A DNA stretch of 64,000 nucleotides, from assembly GCF_000499845.2 (NCBI RefSeq), contig NC_023759.2, positions 22,563,069-22,627,068 of the forward strand, written 5' to 3'. Positions 29,701 through 40,168 of this stretch are shown piece by piece. Positions within the stretch are counted from its first letter, which is position 1; each line of letters opens with the position of its first letter. Source of the stretch: Phaseolus vulgaris (Eukaryota > Streptophyta > Magnoliopsida > Fabales > Fabaceae). The translations under genes were made by a program, and so were the position numbers. The notes under the pieces are model-generated. The model was not told the origin of the DNA. It did not search any database and saw only the letters and a program-made list of their open reading frames with translations.

Positions 29701-32189
29701 ATGCGCCATTTCCCGTTGCTCTTCTTTACCAGCACGACATTTGCCAGCCACTCAGGGTACTGGACTTCCCGGATGTGGCCTGCAGCGAGGAGTTTCTGGG
29801 CCTCATCCTTGATCGCCTGCCTCCTTTCTTCATTAAATTTCCTCCTTCTTTGCCGCACCGGTCTCACCATGTTGTCCATCGCCAGATGATGGCACAAGAA
29901 GTCGGGATCGATCCCGGGCATGTCCGAAGCAGACCAGGCAAACGCGTCCAGATGTCGTTCAATCACCTTGGCGATCTGGTCCTGGAGATCGACCTCCAGA
30001 GATCTTCCGAGCTTGAAAACCTTCCCCCCGATCTCCTTCTCGAGCCACTGCTCGACGGGTTTGGGCCTGGACTCTCTGGCGATCACCGCCTTGGCGATTC
30101 CGAGTTCCCTTGCTTCCTCCGGGCGATTCCGCGCCTCTTCCTCCTCCAGGGCAGCATTCCTCTCCCCCAGCTCAGCATCTACCATCTCTACGTCCCTTCC
30201 AGCGGCCTCCTCCATTATCGGCGGTCTGGGCTTCACACCGGGCGGTGGGGTGGTTATGACATAGCTCACTGATCTTTTATTTTTCAGGCTATTTTCATAG
30301 CACTTTTTCGCTTCCTTCTGATCAGACTTTATCGTGATCACCACCCCTTCCATGGACGGCAGCTTCACCTTCATGTGCCGAGTCGATGGAATTGCGCCTA
30401 TCCTGTTGAGAGTGGGCCTTCCCAGCAGGATGTTATATGCTGAGGGGGCGTTTACGATGAGGTACTTGATTTTCTCCGTCCTCGACCCAGCCTCATCGGT
30501 AAACGTGGTTCTCAGCTCGATGTACCCCCTGACCTCCACCTGGTCGCCAGCGAACCCATACAAGCACCCTCCATAGGGCCTTAGCTGGTCAAGGGGCAAT
30601 TCCAACTACGTGAAAGTCGGCCAGAACATCACGTCTGCCGAACTTCCTTGGTCCACCAGAACTCGGTGGACCTTCCTCCCCGCCGTGATCAACGAAATAA
30701 CAATGGGATCGTTGTCATGAGGCACAACGTCCCGAAGATCCTGCTTGGTGAACGTAATGTCCACTTCGGGCGAGTGATCTTCAAACATGTCTACTGACAT
30801 CACCGATCGCGCGTACCTTTTCCTCTGCGACGCGGTGCATCCACCACCTGAGAAACCCCCTGCAATGGTGTGGATCTCCCCATGGATAGGCATCTCATGT
30901 TGCTGGGCTTCTCCACCTGCTGGCTGGGAACTCGACGCCCCTCCGGTCCTTTTGTCCAGCAGATAGTCGTTTAGGAACCCGCTCTTGACCAGGTCATCGA
31001 GCTGGTATCCTAAAGACAAACATGAGTCCAGGTTGTGGCCAAAGCACTGGTGAAACTCGCACCAGACGTCCGGCTTCGACCCCAGCACCTTGTCGCCCAC
31101 CTTCTCGGGCGCCTTCAATCTAGCTGATATGTTAGGGACAGCGATCAGGTCCGCTAGTCCCATGACGAATTTGTGCTTAGGTGGGCGATTGTATTCCCGG
31201 CGTGCTGGTTGTTGGCGTGCTGGCGGTTGGCGTGCTTGGCTTCTTCCCTTGTTTCTCCTATCGTAAGGATAGCGAGTCCTTTGATCCTTTCTGGCCGCCG
31301 CTGCCGTTTCCAGCACTCTCTGTGGCTGGATCCTGGTCTGGGCGCGTGGCCTAACGGGAGCCACACTGCCTCTCTTCTCGGCGACCTCACTCTCGTCGGC
31401 GATGTGAGCCACCGCAAGTCGCCTGACTTCAGCAAACGTCGCTGGATGAGCCCTGATCAAGGCTTCGCAGAATGGCCCTGGCTGCACGCCCTTCTTGAAG
31501 GCATAAACCAGCATTTCTTCATCCTTGGCCGGCGACCTGACCATCTGCGCTCCGAAGCGATTGAGGTAGTCTCTGAGGGACTCCCCATGGTACTGCCTTA
31601 TATCAAACATGTCATAGGACACCCTGGGCGGTGCCTTGTTCACAATATACTGCTCGACAAAGATTTTCGAAAATTGCTGAAAATTAGTTATGTGGCCATT
31701 AGGCAGGCTCACAAACCACTCCATCGCCGTTCCCTGGAGCGTGCTCACGAACATCTTACAATAGACAGCATCCGACCCTCCCGACAGCATCATCTGTGTG
31801 TGGAACGTGGTCAGATGAGCCTCTGGATCCTCCACGCCGGTAAACACAGCCTTAACCGGAACCACGCTCGTGGGAATTGGCGTGTCGGTAATCGCCTGAA
31901 CGAAAGGCATTGGGAACACACGAGGCGGCGTCGACGGTGCCACTTCTTCAGCTGAAGAACGACCCTGCTGCTCCTGAAGAGCTCGACGTAGCTCTTCAGC
32001 TACTTTGCTGAGCTCCTCGTTCCTGGCGCGAGAGGCGACCAGGTCTTCATGTATCCTCGCCTGCTCGACGCGCGAGGCTTCTACAGTGGCCTGCAATGAG
32101 CGCATCATTTCTGCCATCTGCGCCATGGTCATGGCGGCGTCGCCTTCAGCTGCGACGGGAGCCACGGGACTGGAACGATTGCTTCTCAT
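26745..32189 (-). CDS. Gag-pol polyprotein of element B with two in-frame TAG codons
   Basis: One minus-strand frame runs through the whole gag-pol. I choose the start at 32189 (MRSNRSSPVAP), since element E begins similarly, although the frame is open to 32240. Gag core: GVEDPEAHLTTFHTQMM. Nucleocapsid: CEFHQCFGHNLDSC. Protease: VLVDQGSSADVMFW. The first TAG (30606-30608) follows about 14 residues later. Reverse transcriptase has WLANVVLVKK, PFGLKNAG and YVDD at 29391-29402. A first RNase H and an archaeal-type RNase H (SVDGSSNQQGSGAGVILEG) follow. Integrase has HEGICGSH/CCKQCQQH, then the D (GID), D (VSDNGTQF) and E (GQVESANR) residues. The second TAG (27300-27302) replaces the usual Gln of EHPQTNGQ. 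The stop at 26745-26747 follows LKLYYS, the normal end. Both TAGs fit CAG-to-TAG transitions. Without readthrough only Gag and a broken protease would be made. Confidence 0.93.
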
Positions 32190-32542
32190 CTTTCTCATTA
32201 ACTTCAGCGAACCACAGAAGTACAGCAAATAACACTTCAACCACGAACGAATCAGCGATCGATCGGAGAAGATTCAAGAAACTGCGCAAGGACTTCAAGA
32301 AACCGCAAACCTTCGAAGAAAATCGCAGCTTCACCAAAAACCACCGTTTCCCCGCGAACCAAACAACCAAACGAAAGAACTCGAATCCACCGACCGAAAA
32401 ACCAAACGAACGGTTTAAAACACAAACTTCCCCGAACGAAACTCAAAGAAACCAAGAACGACGGTTGCACCAGCACACAACCGCGCAGAAAACCTCGAAA
32501 ACCTCCACGAACTCACGCTGTGGATGGGAGCACGTTTTACAC

Positions 32543-32560
32543 GGCCCCACGGTGGGCGCC
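32543..32560 (-). other. Primer binding site, tRNA-Lys type (element B)
   Basis: On the minus strand, GGCGCCCACCGTGGGGCC lies three bases inside the 5' LTR end. It is the same site as in A and E, although the expected first T is read here as CA/TCA. Confidence 0.78.
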
Positions 32561-32563
32561 TGA

Positions 32564-33355
32564 TGATCCTGCCTGTTGACCGGAGCGCTGGAGAATGCCT
32601 CGTCAAAGGATCGACGTGCGCGTCGCTTCTCACTTCCGTTCCTCCTCTGGATCTATCTCAAGAACCTGCAAAGAAACGATACGGCGCCGCTGCGGCCGAT
32701 CGCACTCCGACGCTCAAGTCAGTGACGGTATCACCAAATACTAAGAACTGGAACCGTGCAAATCTCTCTCACAAACAGCTCTGTCACTCGCAAGCGTAAA
32801 GTGTATGAACTGAACGTGCGTACCTTAGGAAATCTGTTAAGAACTCTTATATACCTGGTGATTTTCTCTCTCCTGGCAGTTACAGACTTGGACACGTGGC
32901 TTGCATCCGACTGTACACGTGCCATCATCTGGAGGCTCACTGACTTGGCGCTGCTTCTACTCTCATTTTGGCTAAGTTACCTATGCATGGTGTTGCCCGG
33001 TGCATAGCTAACTCAGGAATGCGATCTCTACTGAAACTGGCGAGGTAGGGCCTTCATACACCTTCCCTGTGGTCTCGCCGGCCGCCTTCATAATCTGCTT
33101 CTCCTTTAACTTCGGCGATGTGCTTGTTCTGGCGATCTTCGACTGCCTGGTCGCCTGAGTCTGCATCTGGCGACTTCGTCCCCAACCTGGCGATCGCCTA
33201 TTCTGGTAAGCTGGAGATCGGAACACGCCAACTTAACTATCGGCGACTACATGTGCCTCCCGACTTCCTTCCCAACTGTCAATCTGGCGCCTTGTCAACA
33301 CGCCTACACTGTAACAGGATGCCACGTCATCGCATCCGACCAGCAGGGCGGTACA
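32564..33355 (-). repeat. 5' LTR of element B (right end)
   Basis: 792 bp, matching the left LTR except at four transitions. A TATA-like TATATAAG lies on the minus strand at 32846-32853. It is followed by ACATT (33356-33360), the right target duplication. Confidence 0.95.
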
Positions 33356-33360
33356 ACATT

Positions 33361-34440
33361 ATTTTTTTCTACCTTTCTTAATTACAATTGATTATCCCAC
33401 TTAACATTATAATTTAATCATTTTTAAAACAGTAATTTGAACAATATCTCATTAATAGTTATTATTGATTTCATAACTAGACTTTAATGACAAATAAAAG
33501 TTTATTTAAGTACGGATAAATCATCAGAATCTTCTGTTTCGACATGATTATCCATGGAAGGTTCCACTATTTACTTTGAGTCTGAAAGGAACGATTATGC
33601 ATATGATCGAATATGAATGAAGATCAATGCCAAATTACTACCACAACCATATTACCATTTCTATTATTTCTTTATTTATACCTTTTGTTTTCTAAGCCTA
33701 CCAATTAACAGTCTTGGTTGAAATTTACTCCATGGTCGAGAGCACGTTCCAACTATAATTTTAAACGTTGTTAAGGTCACTTTATTATTTTACACTTAAA
33801 TCATTTCAGTGCAAAATAGTATATTAGTATATTAGTCCAACGGCTACAATCGAATGAACAAGTGGTCATCTGAACTCAAGTTACACATAATGATGCCACT
33901 TTGAATACCCTTTTTGATCAAGTTCTTCAGGCTTTCAGTACGTATTGCTAATACATTCTACACACAATAATCAGAGGATTTGTGCAGCCAGTGTTCATGG
34001 CCAAAACAATTTCCCAGTTTCAATGGAAGAAGGATCAGCAAATTTCATCCACTCATTAACCAATGCAACGTTTTCCTGCCCAAAAATATTATTATTACTA
34101 CACAATGAAAGATAGACAATGCAAGTTCTTCCGTGTTCCAATGTAGAAAGCACAAAAATAAGAAACCAATTTTTGGATGACAACTAGTTACATAAGAATC
34201 TATAATTGTCAAAGAATAAAGATTAACTAAAGCTTTTTCTCACTATTTGTGATCACTTACATGGATCAAACAATGCCTGTGTTTTTACCAAAAGCAAATT
34301 CTGTAGATAGGTAGAAAGTATAAATTGTGTTACACTAGCATCAGATTTATAGATATAAAACACTCCCCTTTGCTGATCTGTATCTGAAAATAATAATGCC
34401 AAGGCAAGGAATGCATAAAATTATGGTGACACCTAAGCCT
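33361..34440. other. Intergenic sequence 3' of the F-box gene, no gene seen
   Basis: AT-rich, with only short chance ORFs. I recognise no repeat family here. Confidence 0.55.
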
Positions 34441-34451
34441 CAGAGTCACAA

Positions 34452-34775
34452 TCAGTGGAGGACCTATGTTGAATTGAACGGGTGCATTCACTATAAGTGT
34501 ATAACTGAAATTTTATATTTTAGCCCTTTAACCCCTTACTTTTTATATATTTAAACCCTCCATCCCCAATTTCTCACTCTGACGTCAATTTTCTTTTCCT
34601 AGCTAGTTTCTTTCATTCATTCTGTTCCATTTTTGCTTTGAGTACTTTTCACTTTATTCAGCTAGACATTCCATTCCATGATGATAATTATAATAATTAT
34701 TATTATTAGTTTTATTTTTTAAAATATATTGTCCCCAATGATCCTAAGTCCTGGCTTTGCTACTATCACATTGAG
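34452..34775. mobile_element. Possible short non-autonomous DNA element (MITE-like relic)
   Basis: The left edge CAGTGGAGGACCTATGTTG and the right edge CCTGGCTTTGCTACTATCAC resemble the two ends (GTGGCGGA... and ...TCCGCCAC) of a small repeat I recall from many plant genomes. Here they are degraded, and no target duplication is clear. Confidence 0.3.
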
Positions 34776-35197
34776 CACCCACATCTTTTACTAGTACAAG
34801 ATATACAATTTATAATATGTAAAGAATCTATGCAAGGCAAGAACATTACTAACAAAAATTTGCAGTGTTTTTTAGGGAGCAAATAAATTCGCAATAAACA
34901 GTTGGTCAGAATCAAACCAACAAATATGAACCAAAATTGTTTGGTCCCACCTCTGGAGAAAATTGCAAAAGGATTATCATCTACCTTCTTTGTTTCATTT
35001 TTTTGTACTACATAATCAAGAAAACATGTCTTAATCTTAATACTAGTTTTGCAAGCAAACTGAACAATAAGATAAAAGACCAGAAGGGCAAGCAATTCGA
35101 ATATTATTTATTGATATTGATCATAAATTGCTATAACAATAATTTGATCCATACGGAACAAAGGTATTATTTAAAAAGGAAACAGAGTAGAAGTGAA

Positions 35198-36614
35198 TCA
35201 GGCAATAAAGCAGGAAAAAATATTATCCTTAGGGCAAGCAATAGACTTGATTTTGCATACAGATATTTTTGGAGGAATTAGCATTAGAGACTCACAGCTA
35301 TTGCAAAGTTTCAGCTTCTTCCTCTTGACATGCTTATGATCCTCTTGGCTTATGGTCTTATGCTCCCCAATAGGGTGATACTTCATAGATGCCAACTCTT
35401 CTTTTGCAGTATCAAGCCTGCGTTTTTCATCTTTCTGGTATAATTTTGTGTAAGTAATAGCCCAATGAAGCTTTACATGTGATACAGAAATCAACACTTA
35501 CATAGAACAGCTCCAACCCTGCAATCTGTTGCTTACAAAGCTTTAGTTCCATCTCAAGAGCGTGTATCCGACATTCAGCAGGGACAGCACTCTGCTCAAC
35601 CATTTGCTTTTGCCTACTCCGGACAACCTCCGGTTGCCACACGTTTAAAGCTACAAAGGCTTGTCTACAAAAAAAGTCACAAAACCCCATCAACACCAAA
35701 GCTACCCATGCTAATAAAGACAGTAAAACCTACAGCAAACCCACCATAGAGCAATCCACCCCATTACAGTTCTGTAATATAAACAAAGGAACATTAAAAT
35801 TCACACATAAGACCAAAAACATATCATATCATATCATAACCAAAATGTTGAAAAACTATCCGCGACAAGAATTGTGGCCCCAACAACAGAGTCCATATAT
35901 GATCGCCATTGGCATCGCAACTGCAATTGCAGCCACCTTTATCCACAATATTCAACAATATCAAGGATTGGAAACAAACAGCAACTTGTGATTGTAATCT
36001 AACATAGCATTCAACTAGAACACATATGAATAGAAAAAACCCTTTGGTGTGTCTGTATGTGAGATGAATGATTAAGTGGGTAGAGTACCTGGCCCTGCGC
36101 AAATTGGACAAGTCTTGAGCAGTTTGTGTTGCTGTGGCGGTTTCTTGAGCAACACGTGTCTGAATTTCTTTGAGTCTCCTAGAATGTTCCACGATCTGGC
36201 TCTCCTTTCTCAACACAACCCTCCTATGAGCAGCTATTCTCCTCTCCTTGTCCCTCTCAAACCTAACCACCCAAAAACTCACTTCATAAGTAAGTAATAA
36301 AAAGTCGAACTTTGAAACACCCAGATAAGAAAATCACACAAAAAAGCAAACGGGCGTGTGCTAAGAAAAGTTGAAAACGCGGAACAGAATTCGTACCTTA
36401 ATTTATATAGAGATTTAGAAGAACTGGAAGAAGAAGAGTGGGGTTGGGGATAATCGGCGGAGAGAAGGAGGTTCCAAATAAGGTCTTCGGAGGAGAGGCG
36501 GTGAAGGCGGCGGCATGAGATGGAGACGCAGCAGAGATCTTTGTAGCTGAAACCGCTGCTTTCGATTCCGATTTCTAGAATTCGCCGCCATAGTTCTTCG
36601 GGGAGGAAGGACAT
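35198..36614 (-). CDS. SKIP24: F-box protein, SKIP24-like, four coding exons
   Basis: Exons on the minus strand: 36614-36397, 36262-36089, 35664-35502 and 35434-35198, all with GT/AG borders and consistent phases, 263 aa in total. The N-terminus MSFLPEELWRRILEIGIESS and CCVSISCRRLHRLSSEDLIW is an F-box (residues about 3-50). This is the part that binds SKP1/ASK in an SCF ubiquitin ligase. The rest is largely helical and charged (FERDKERRIAAHRRVVLRKE), with ALNVWQPEVVRSRQKQMVEQ and ALEMELKLCKQQIAGLE. These match Arabidopsis SKIP24 (At1g08710) as I recall it. The substrate is unknown. The C-terminus is uncertain: a strong donor (GTGAGT, 35295-35290) inside the last exon could splice to a further exon. 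Confidence 0.85.
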
Positions 36615-36798
36615 TCTCCGAATTCCAACAAAATGTTCGGATGTTATAATCGGAGTCTATCGTATATGTAATAATATTTACTTATATTTCCGATAAATAT
36701 TATCCATTATATTAAATTTATTCAATAAAATATTAATAATTTTCTTAAAAAATTTATACATTTAACTTGTTCAGTAATTAAATTAAAATATTAATTTG

Positions 36799-36836
<38 letters not shown>

Positions 36837-37624
36837 TTTTATTAAGAATTATATATTAGAACAATTTGAAATGCATCCTATGTAATTCAAGTATGTAATT
36901 CAAGTTGGTAGATAGAACAAATAAACTCACTTTGATGAGACACTTCCATTTTGAACAAAGCCAATCTACTTAAGATACACAACTTCAAATTATTTTGAAT
37001 AATCTTTGATGGAAGAAGGTCAAGCTCTTATCCAATCACTAGGTCAATGGCAGGGAAGATGGCAGGGAAGATACAAGAAGACTAGGACTTTGATACTGAT
37101 GGTAGGGACACTTTTCTCTACATGTTCAAAAATGTCATAACCTAGTGTAAAATTGTAGAGTAGAATTTATTTTCTTGTCAAAAGTAGAATAGAAATTTTA
37201 CTTGTAATTTTTATTAATTGTAATTAGGATTGAATTTGGCACCTAATTACATTAGGGTTTCTAGAAGACTCCTAATTTAACCTAGGTTGGTCCTAAACCT
37301 AAAAAGAGTCACATGAAGCACACATTGGTCATGCTTGCCTTGTGGCTCCAAAATAGGCGCCAATTTCAAACCTCTTCCATTTGAATTTTCCCACTCATTT
37401 CCTTGTACATTGGTCGGACCTCGACACTGTATAATGGGGTGTTTGGCTCATGAAATTCTAAGATCAAATATATAAGTGAATTGTTGTCAAGTTTGCATGC
37501 TTTCTCACTCCCTTGTCTAGACTCTCTAGGATAGACACCTTGATCTTCTTCTTCACATTTTTCAAGTGATATGGCCCAATCAATCGCTCTCCCTACTTCT
37601 CATGCACCTTCAAGGAAAGCATAG
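36615..37624. other. Upstream region of the F-box gene
   Basis: This should hold the F-box gene promoter. It is AT-rich, with the TA microsatellite noted below. The segment 37200-37450 (TAGGGTTTCTAGAAGACTCC and surroundings) looks like old LTR sequence, but I cannot assign it. Confidence 0.5.
36800..36832. repeat. TA microsatellite
   Basis: About 16 uninterrupted TA units, 170-200 bases upstream of the F-box start codon. Confidence 0.95.
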
Positions 37625-39241
37625 TGTTGGAATTATAGGCCTTAAACAAGAAAGGGGGTGAATTGTTTATAAATGTTTTTCGCAAATATTGAAGGTAGAA
37701 AGAAAGTCAATGAAGAATCAAAGCTAAAGGAATCAAGATATCCCAGATATAAAATTGTTTTAGTTGATTTCCAAAAAATCAACCGGTTGTTTATGCGATT
37801 CAACCGGTTGTTTTTATTAGTAATTAATAAAACCAAGTTAAAACAAATTAAAGTGAGATCAGGAAAAGAGGAAATCACACAAACAGATTTATACTTGTTC
37901 ACTCTTACACCAAGAGTTACATCCAGTCCCCAGAAACCACTAGGTAATTTCACTATGCAATCAACCACAAATTACAAACCACACATACCAAAGAAGTGAT
38001 CTTGAACCCCTTAAGAACACACACTTTCTTTAGCACTCACAACAAACCACAGATCAAAACACCCTCTGACTCTGTGCAACACCAATTCTTTACAGAAATA
38101 CAAATCAAAGAGAGAAAATGAATGATCACACCTAATACAGATTGAATTCAAAAATTATACAACAGTCCTATTCCAATCTTAGACAAGTCAAATCAAAGCT
38201 TGATGTAAATCTTGAAAAAAAAACTGATTTCAAAAGATTAATCTGATATCATTACTACCATGAGCGTAAAACAAACTATTTAAACTCCAAAAAGGCAATT
38301 AAAACATTTAATGAAGGAGTCAAATCAGTTTTGAATCAATTAAAACAGATTTACCAAACTTAACAAATTCTGTTAAGAATTTTCAAAAAACAATCGGTTG
38401 AAATGTCGAAACAACCGATTGAATTGGCTTGACAACAAAGTCAACCAATTTCAAGCTTTTTCAAGACCTGTTTAAAAACATTAAGTGTAAAACAACCGAT
38501 TGAAACAATAAAACAATTGGTTGTTTTTCCACTCCTTTATAAAACACTCTTTTTTCAAAAGGATTTTATTTAAACCAACTTTAAATCCTAACTAAAAGTT
38601 TTTACAAATTCAAATTACCCAGAACCCACACACACTCAAGCAACAGCAAGTCTTCAAGTAATCCTCACAAATTTGACATCAAAACACTTGTTCAACACAT
38701 AGCTCCATTGGAGTCATCCTTGTCCACTTCCTCCATCAAGCTTCCGCACAAGTTCACAAAAATTCCAAGAAAACCAATTCGAAAATGAAGGCTACACCAT
38801 CAGTCTTAATATCTTGGGGATCATCATGAGATAATGTAATGATAATGACAAAATTCTTACAACCCTCCCTTGAAATATAGATCTCAAGTTAAGGCTATCA
38901 AGCATCCAAAGTTCTCGAAGCCATGTCTTTTGAGGAGTTGGTAGGTATTATTATTTATGAGTAGGTATTGTATGAATATGGTAATGAAGTGAAATTCAAA
39001 TATATGAATTTAAAAACCTCTCACAAAAAGAATAAATTGATATGTCCAAAGTCCTTGACGTTGTTGGAAACACATCAGACACTTCAGAATGATCAGGACT
39101 TTGCGTTCATCACACAAAAATTAAAAAAGATGTGGAAAAATAAGAGCAACTCTTGTAAAGATTGACGCTCCGGATAAAACAAAGGTAAGATTATCTGTTA
39201 TGGCTATAATAAACCTGGACACATAAAATCCAGAACAAGGA
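37625..39241 (+). mobile_element. Ty1/copia element (Sirevirus-like), 5' part: probable LTR and gag relic
   Basis: The probable LTR start is TGTTGGAATTATAGGCC at 37625. The LTR end and primer site are not clear. A decayed gag follows: AMSFEELVG-like sequence near 38920, a 65-codon open piece at 38968-39165 (LQNDQDFAFITQKLKKMWKN) and a damaged zinc knuckle (CYGYNKPGHIKSRTR, second Cys changed to Tyr) ending at 39240. The chromovirus then interrupts it, and the same gag resumes at 53138. The Sirevirus assignment rests on the gag and integrase style and is tentative. Confidence 0.7.
39237..39241. repeat. Target site duplication of the chromovirus, left copy (AAGGA)
   Basis: AAGGA here and TAGGA at 53133-53137 flank the two LTRs, with one mismatch. 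The copia gag sequence continues across. Confidence 0.75.
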
Positions 39242-39905
39242 TGATGGAAGAGTGCCTTCATGATTTGGAGATTTTGTTGATAATCGGCAGAAGCACAATG
39301 GATTGTAAACGAACAAGGCCCTCCTAAGAGGTGTGGTGGCCTTGGAGGTTCATGTTAGGTAGGGGATGAGAGTGGTGAGGTCATCTCTCTTTGGTAAGGT
39401 GAGAATTGAAGATCAATAGCCTAACCTAAGAGGTTTTGGGCAAGAAGTGAAATTGGCTCTAATTTGGCAGCAATTCACTAAGTATATTAATCTTGAATTT
39501 ACATGAGCCAAGCCCTTTTATTTATAGTGTTTAGAGGGCTGAAAATTCAAATAAAAGTGGAGGGAAATTCAAATGAGAAGCATTTGAATTTGGAGCCAAT
39601 TCCTAGTCACAAGGGAAGTGTGACTTGGTTTCCTTTTTTGGCACCTCCTAAATCTACACCTACACCTTCTTTTTATGTCACATGGAAGGTGTGACTTATC
39701 TTTATACATTTGCACCTCTTATATCTATATTTACACCTCCCTTTATGTTCTACTAAAAATACTCAAAAGTAATTACAAAAAAAAGACATCCAATGATGCT
39801 TAGTTTGCCCAGATCTTCTATTTGTTGGCCTTGAGCTGAAGCTTGAACTTGTATTTGGGCTTGGGCTTGGGCTTCTTCTATCATGGACTTGGGCCTCTTC
39901 CATCA
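39242..39905 (-). repeat. 3' LTR of the chromovirus
   Basis: 664 bp, ends TGATGGAAG and CTTCCATCA (a 9-bp inverted repeat). The right LTR is 673 bp with scattered differences, so the insertion is older than A, B or element 1. Confidence 0.9.
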
Positions 39906-40168
39906 TCCCCTCCCTCTTGAAAAGTATTTGTCCTCAAATCCAATGCTTCTTCTTCATCATCATTATGTGGATATATGTGGCTGGATGGTTTCCATCATCC
40001 CCTCCTTCTTGAGAGGTTCTATCCTCAGATCTACAGGTGGATCTCGAACAACAGCCTTATTCTTGCTTTGACAACTATGCTCGTCCTCATGGATCAAATG
40101 TCCATATATGGAAGTCATCAAACAAAGCAAATGAGTTAGTTTGAGCAGTTGTGTAAAAATAAGTTTTA
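39906..40168 (-). other. Polypurine tract region, duplicated
   Basis: The segment CCATCATCCCCTCC-CTCTTGA (39901-39921) next to the LTR recurs about 92 bases further in as CCATCATCCCCTCCTTCTTGA (39993-40013), each followed by related text (TGTCCTCAAATC / ATCCTCAGATC). The polypurine tract and its flank thus seem to be present twice. Confidence 0.6.

Larger units (their letters stand above)
21209..33355 (-). mobile_element. Complete Tat-type Ty3/gypsy retrotransposon (element B), 12,147 bp
   Basis: 792-bp LTRs lie at 21209-22000 (3' LTR in element sense) and 32564-33355 (5' LTR), with perfect ACATT target duplications. The primer site is tRNA-Lys (32543-32560). Gag-pol runs right to left in one frame (32189 to 26745), broken only by two TAG codons. 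Between integrase and 3' LTR lie a minisatellite and a plus-strand gene with introns. The LTRs differ at four positions of 792, all transitions. With the commonly used plant rate of 1.3e-8 per site per year this suggests roughly 0.2 million years, which is an estimate only. Confidence 0.96.

Noticed and set aside
27459..30576. Many plus-strand ORFs of 80-165 codons opposite element B pol
   Set aside because: Shadows of the GC-rich gag-pol on the other strand; no domain, and no conservation expected.
21209..33355. Integrated pararetrovirus instead of an LTR retrotransposon
   Set aside because: LTRs, target duplications, tRNA-Lys primer site and a D,D,E integrase mark it as Ty3/gypsy; no movement protein or viral coat gene is seen.
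34766..35095. 109-codon minus-strand ORF as an independent gene
   Set aside because: No recognised domain and AT-rich codon use; at most a downstream exon or 3'UTR of the F-box gene.
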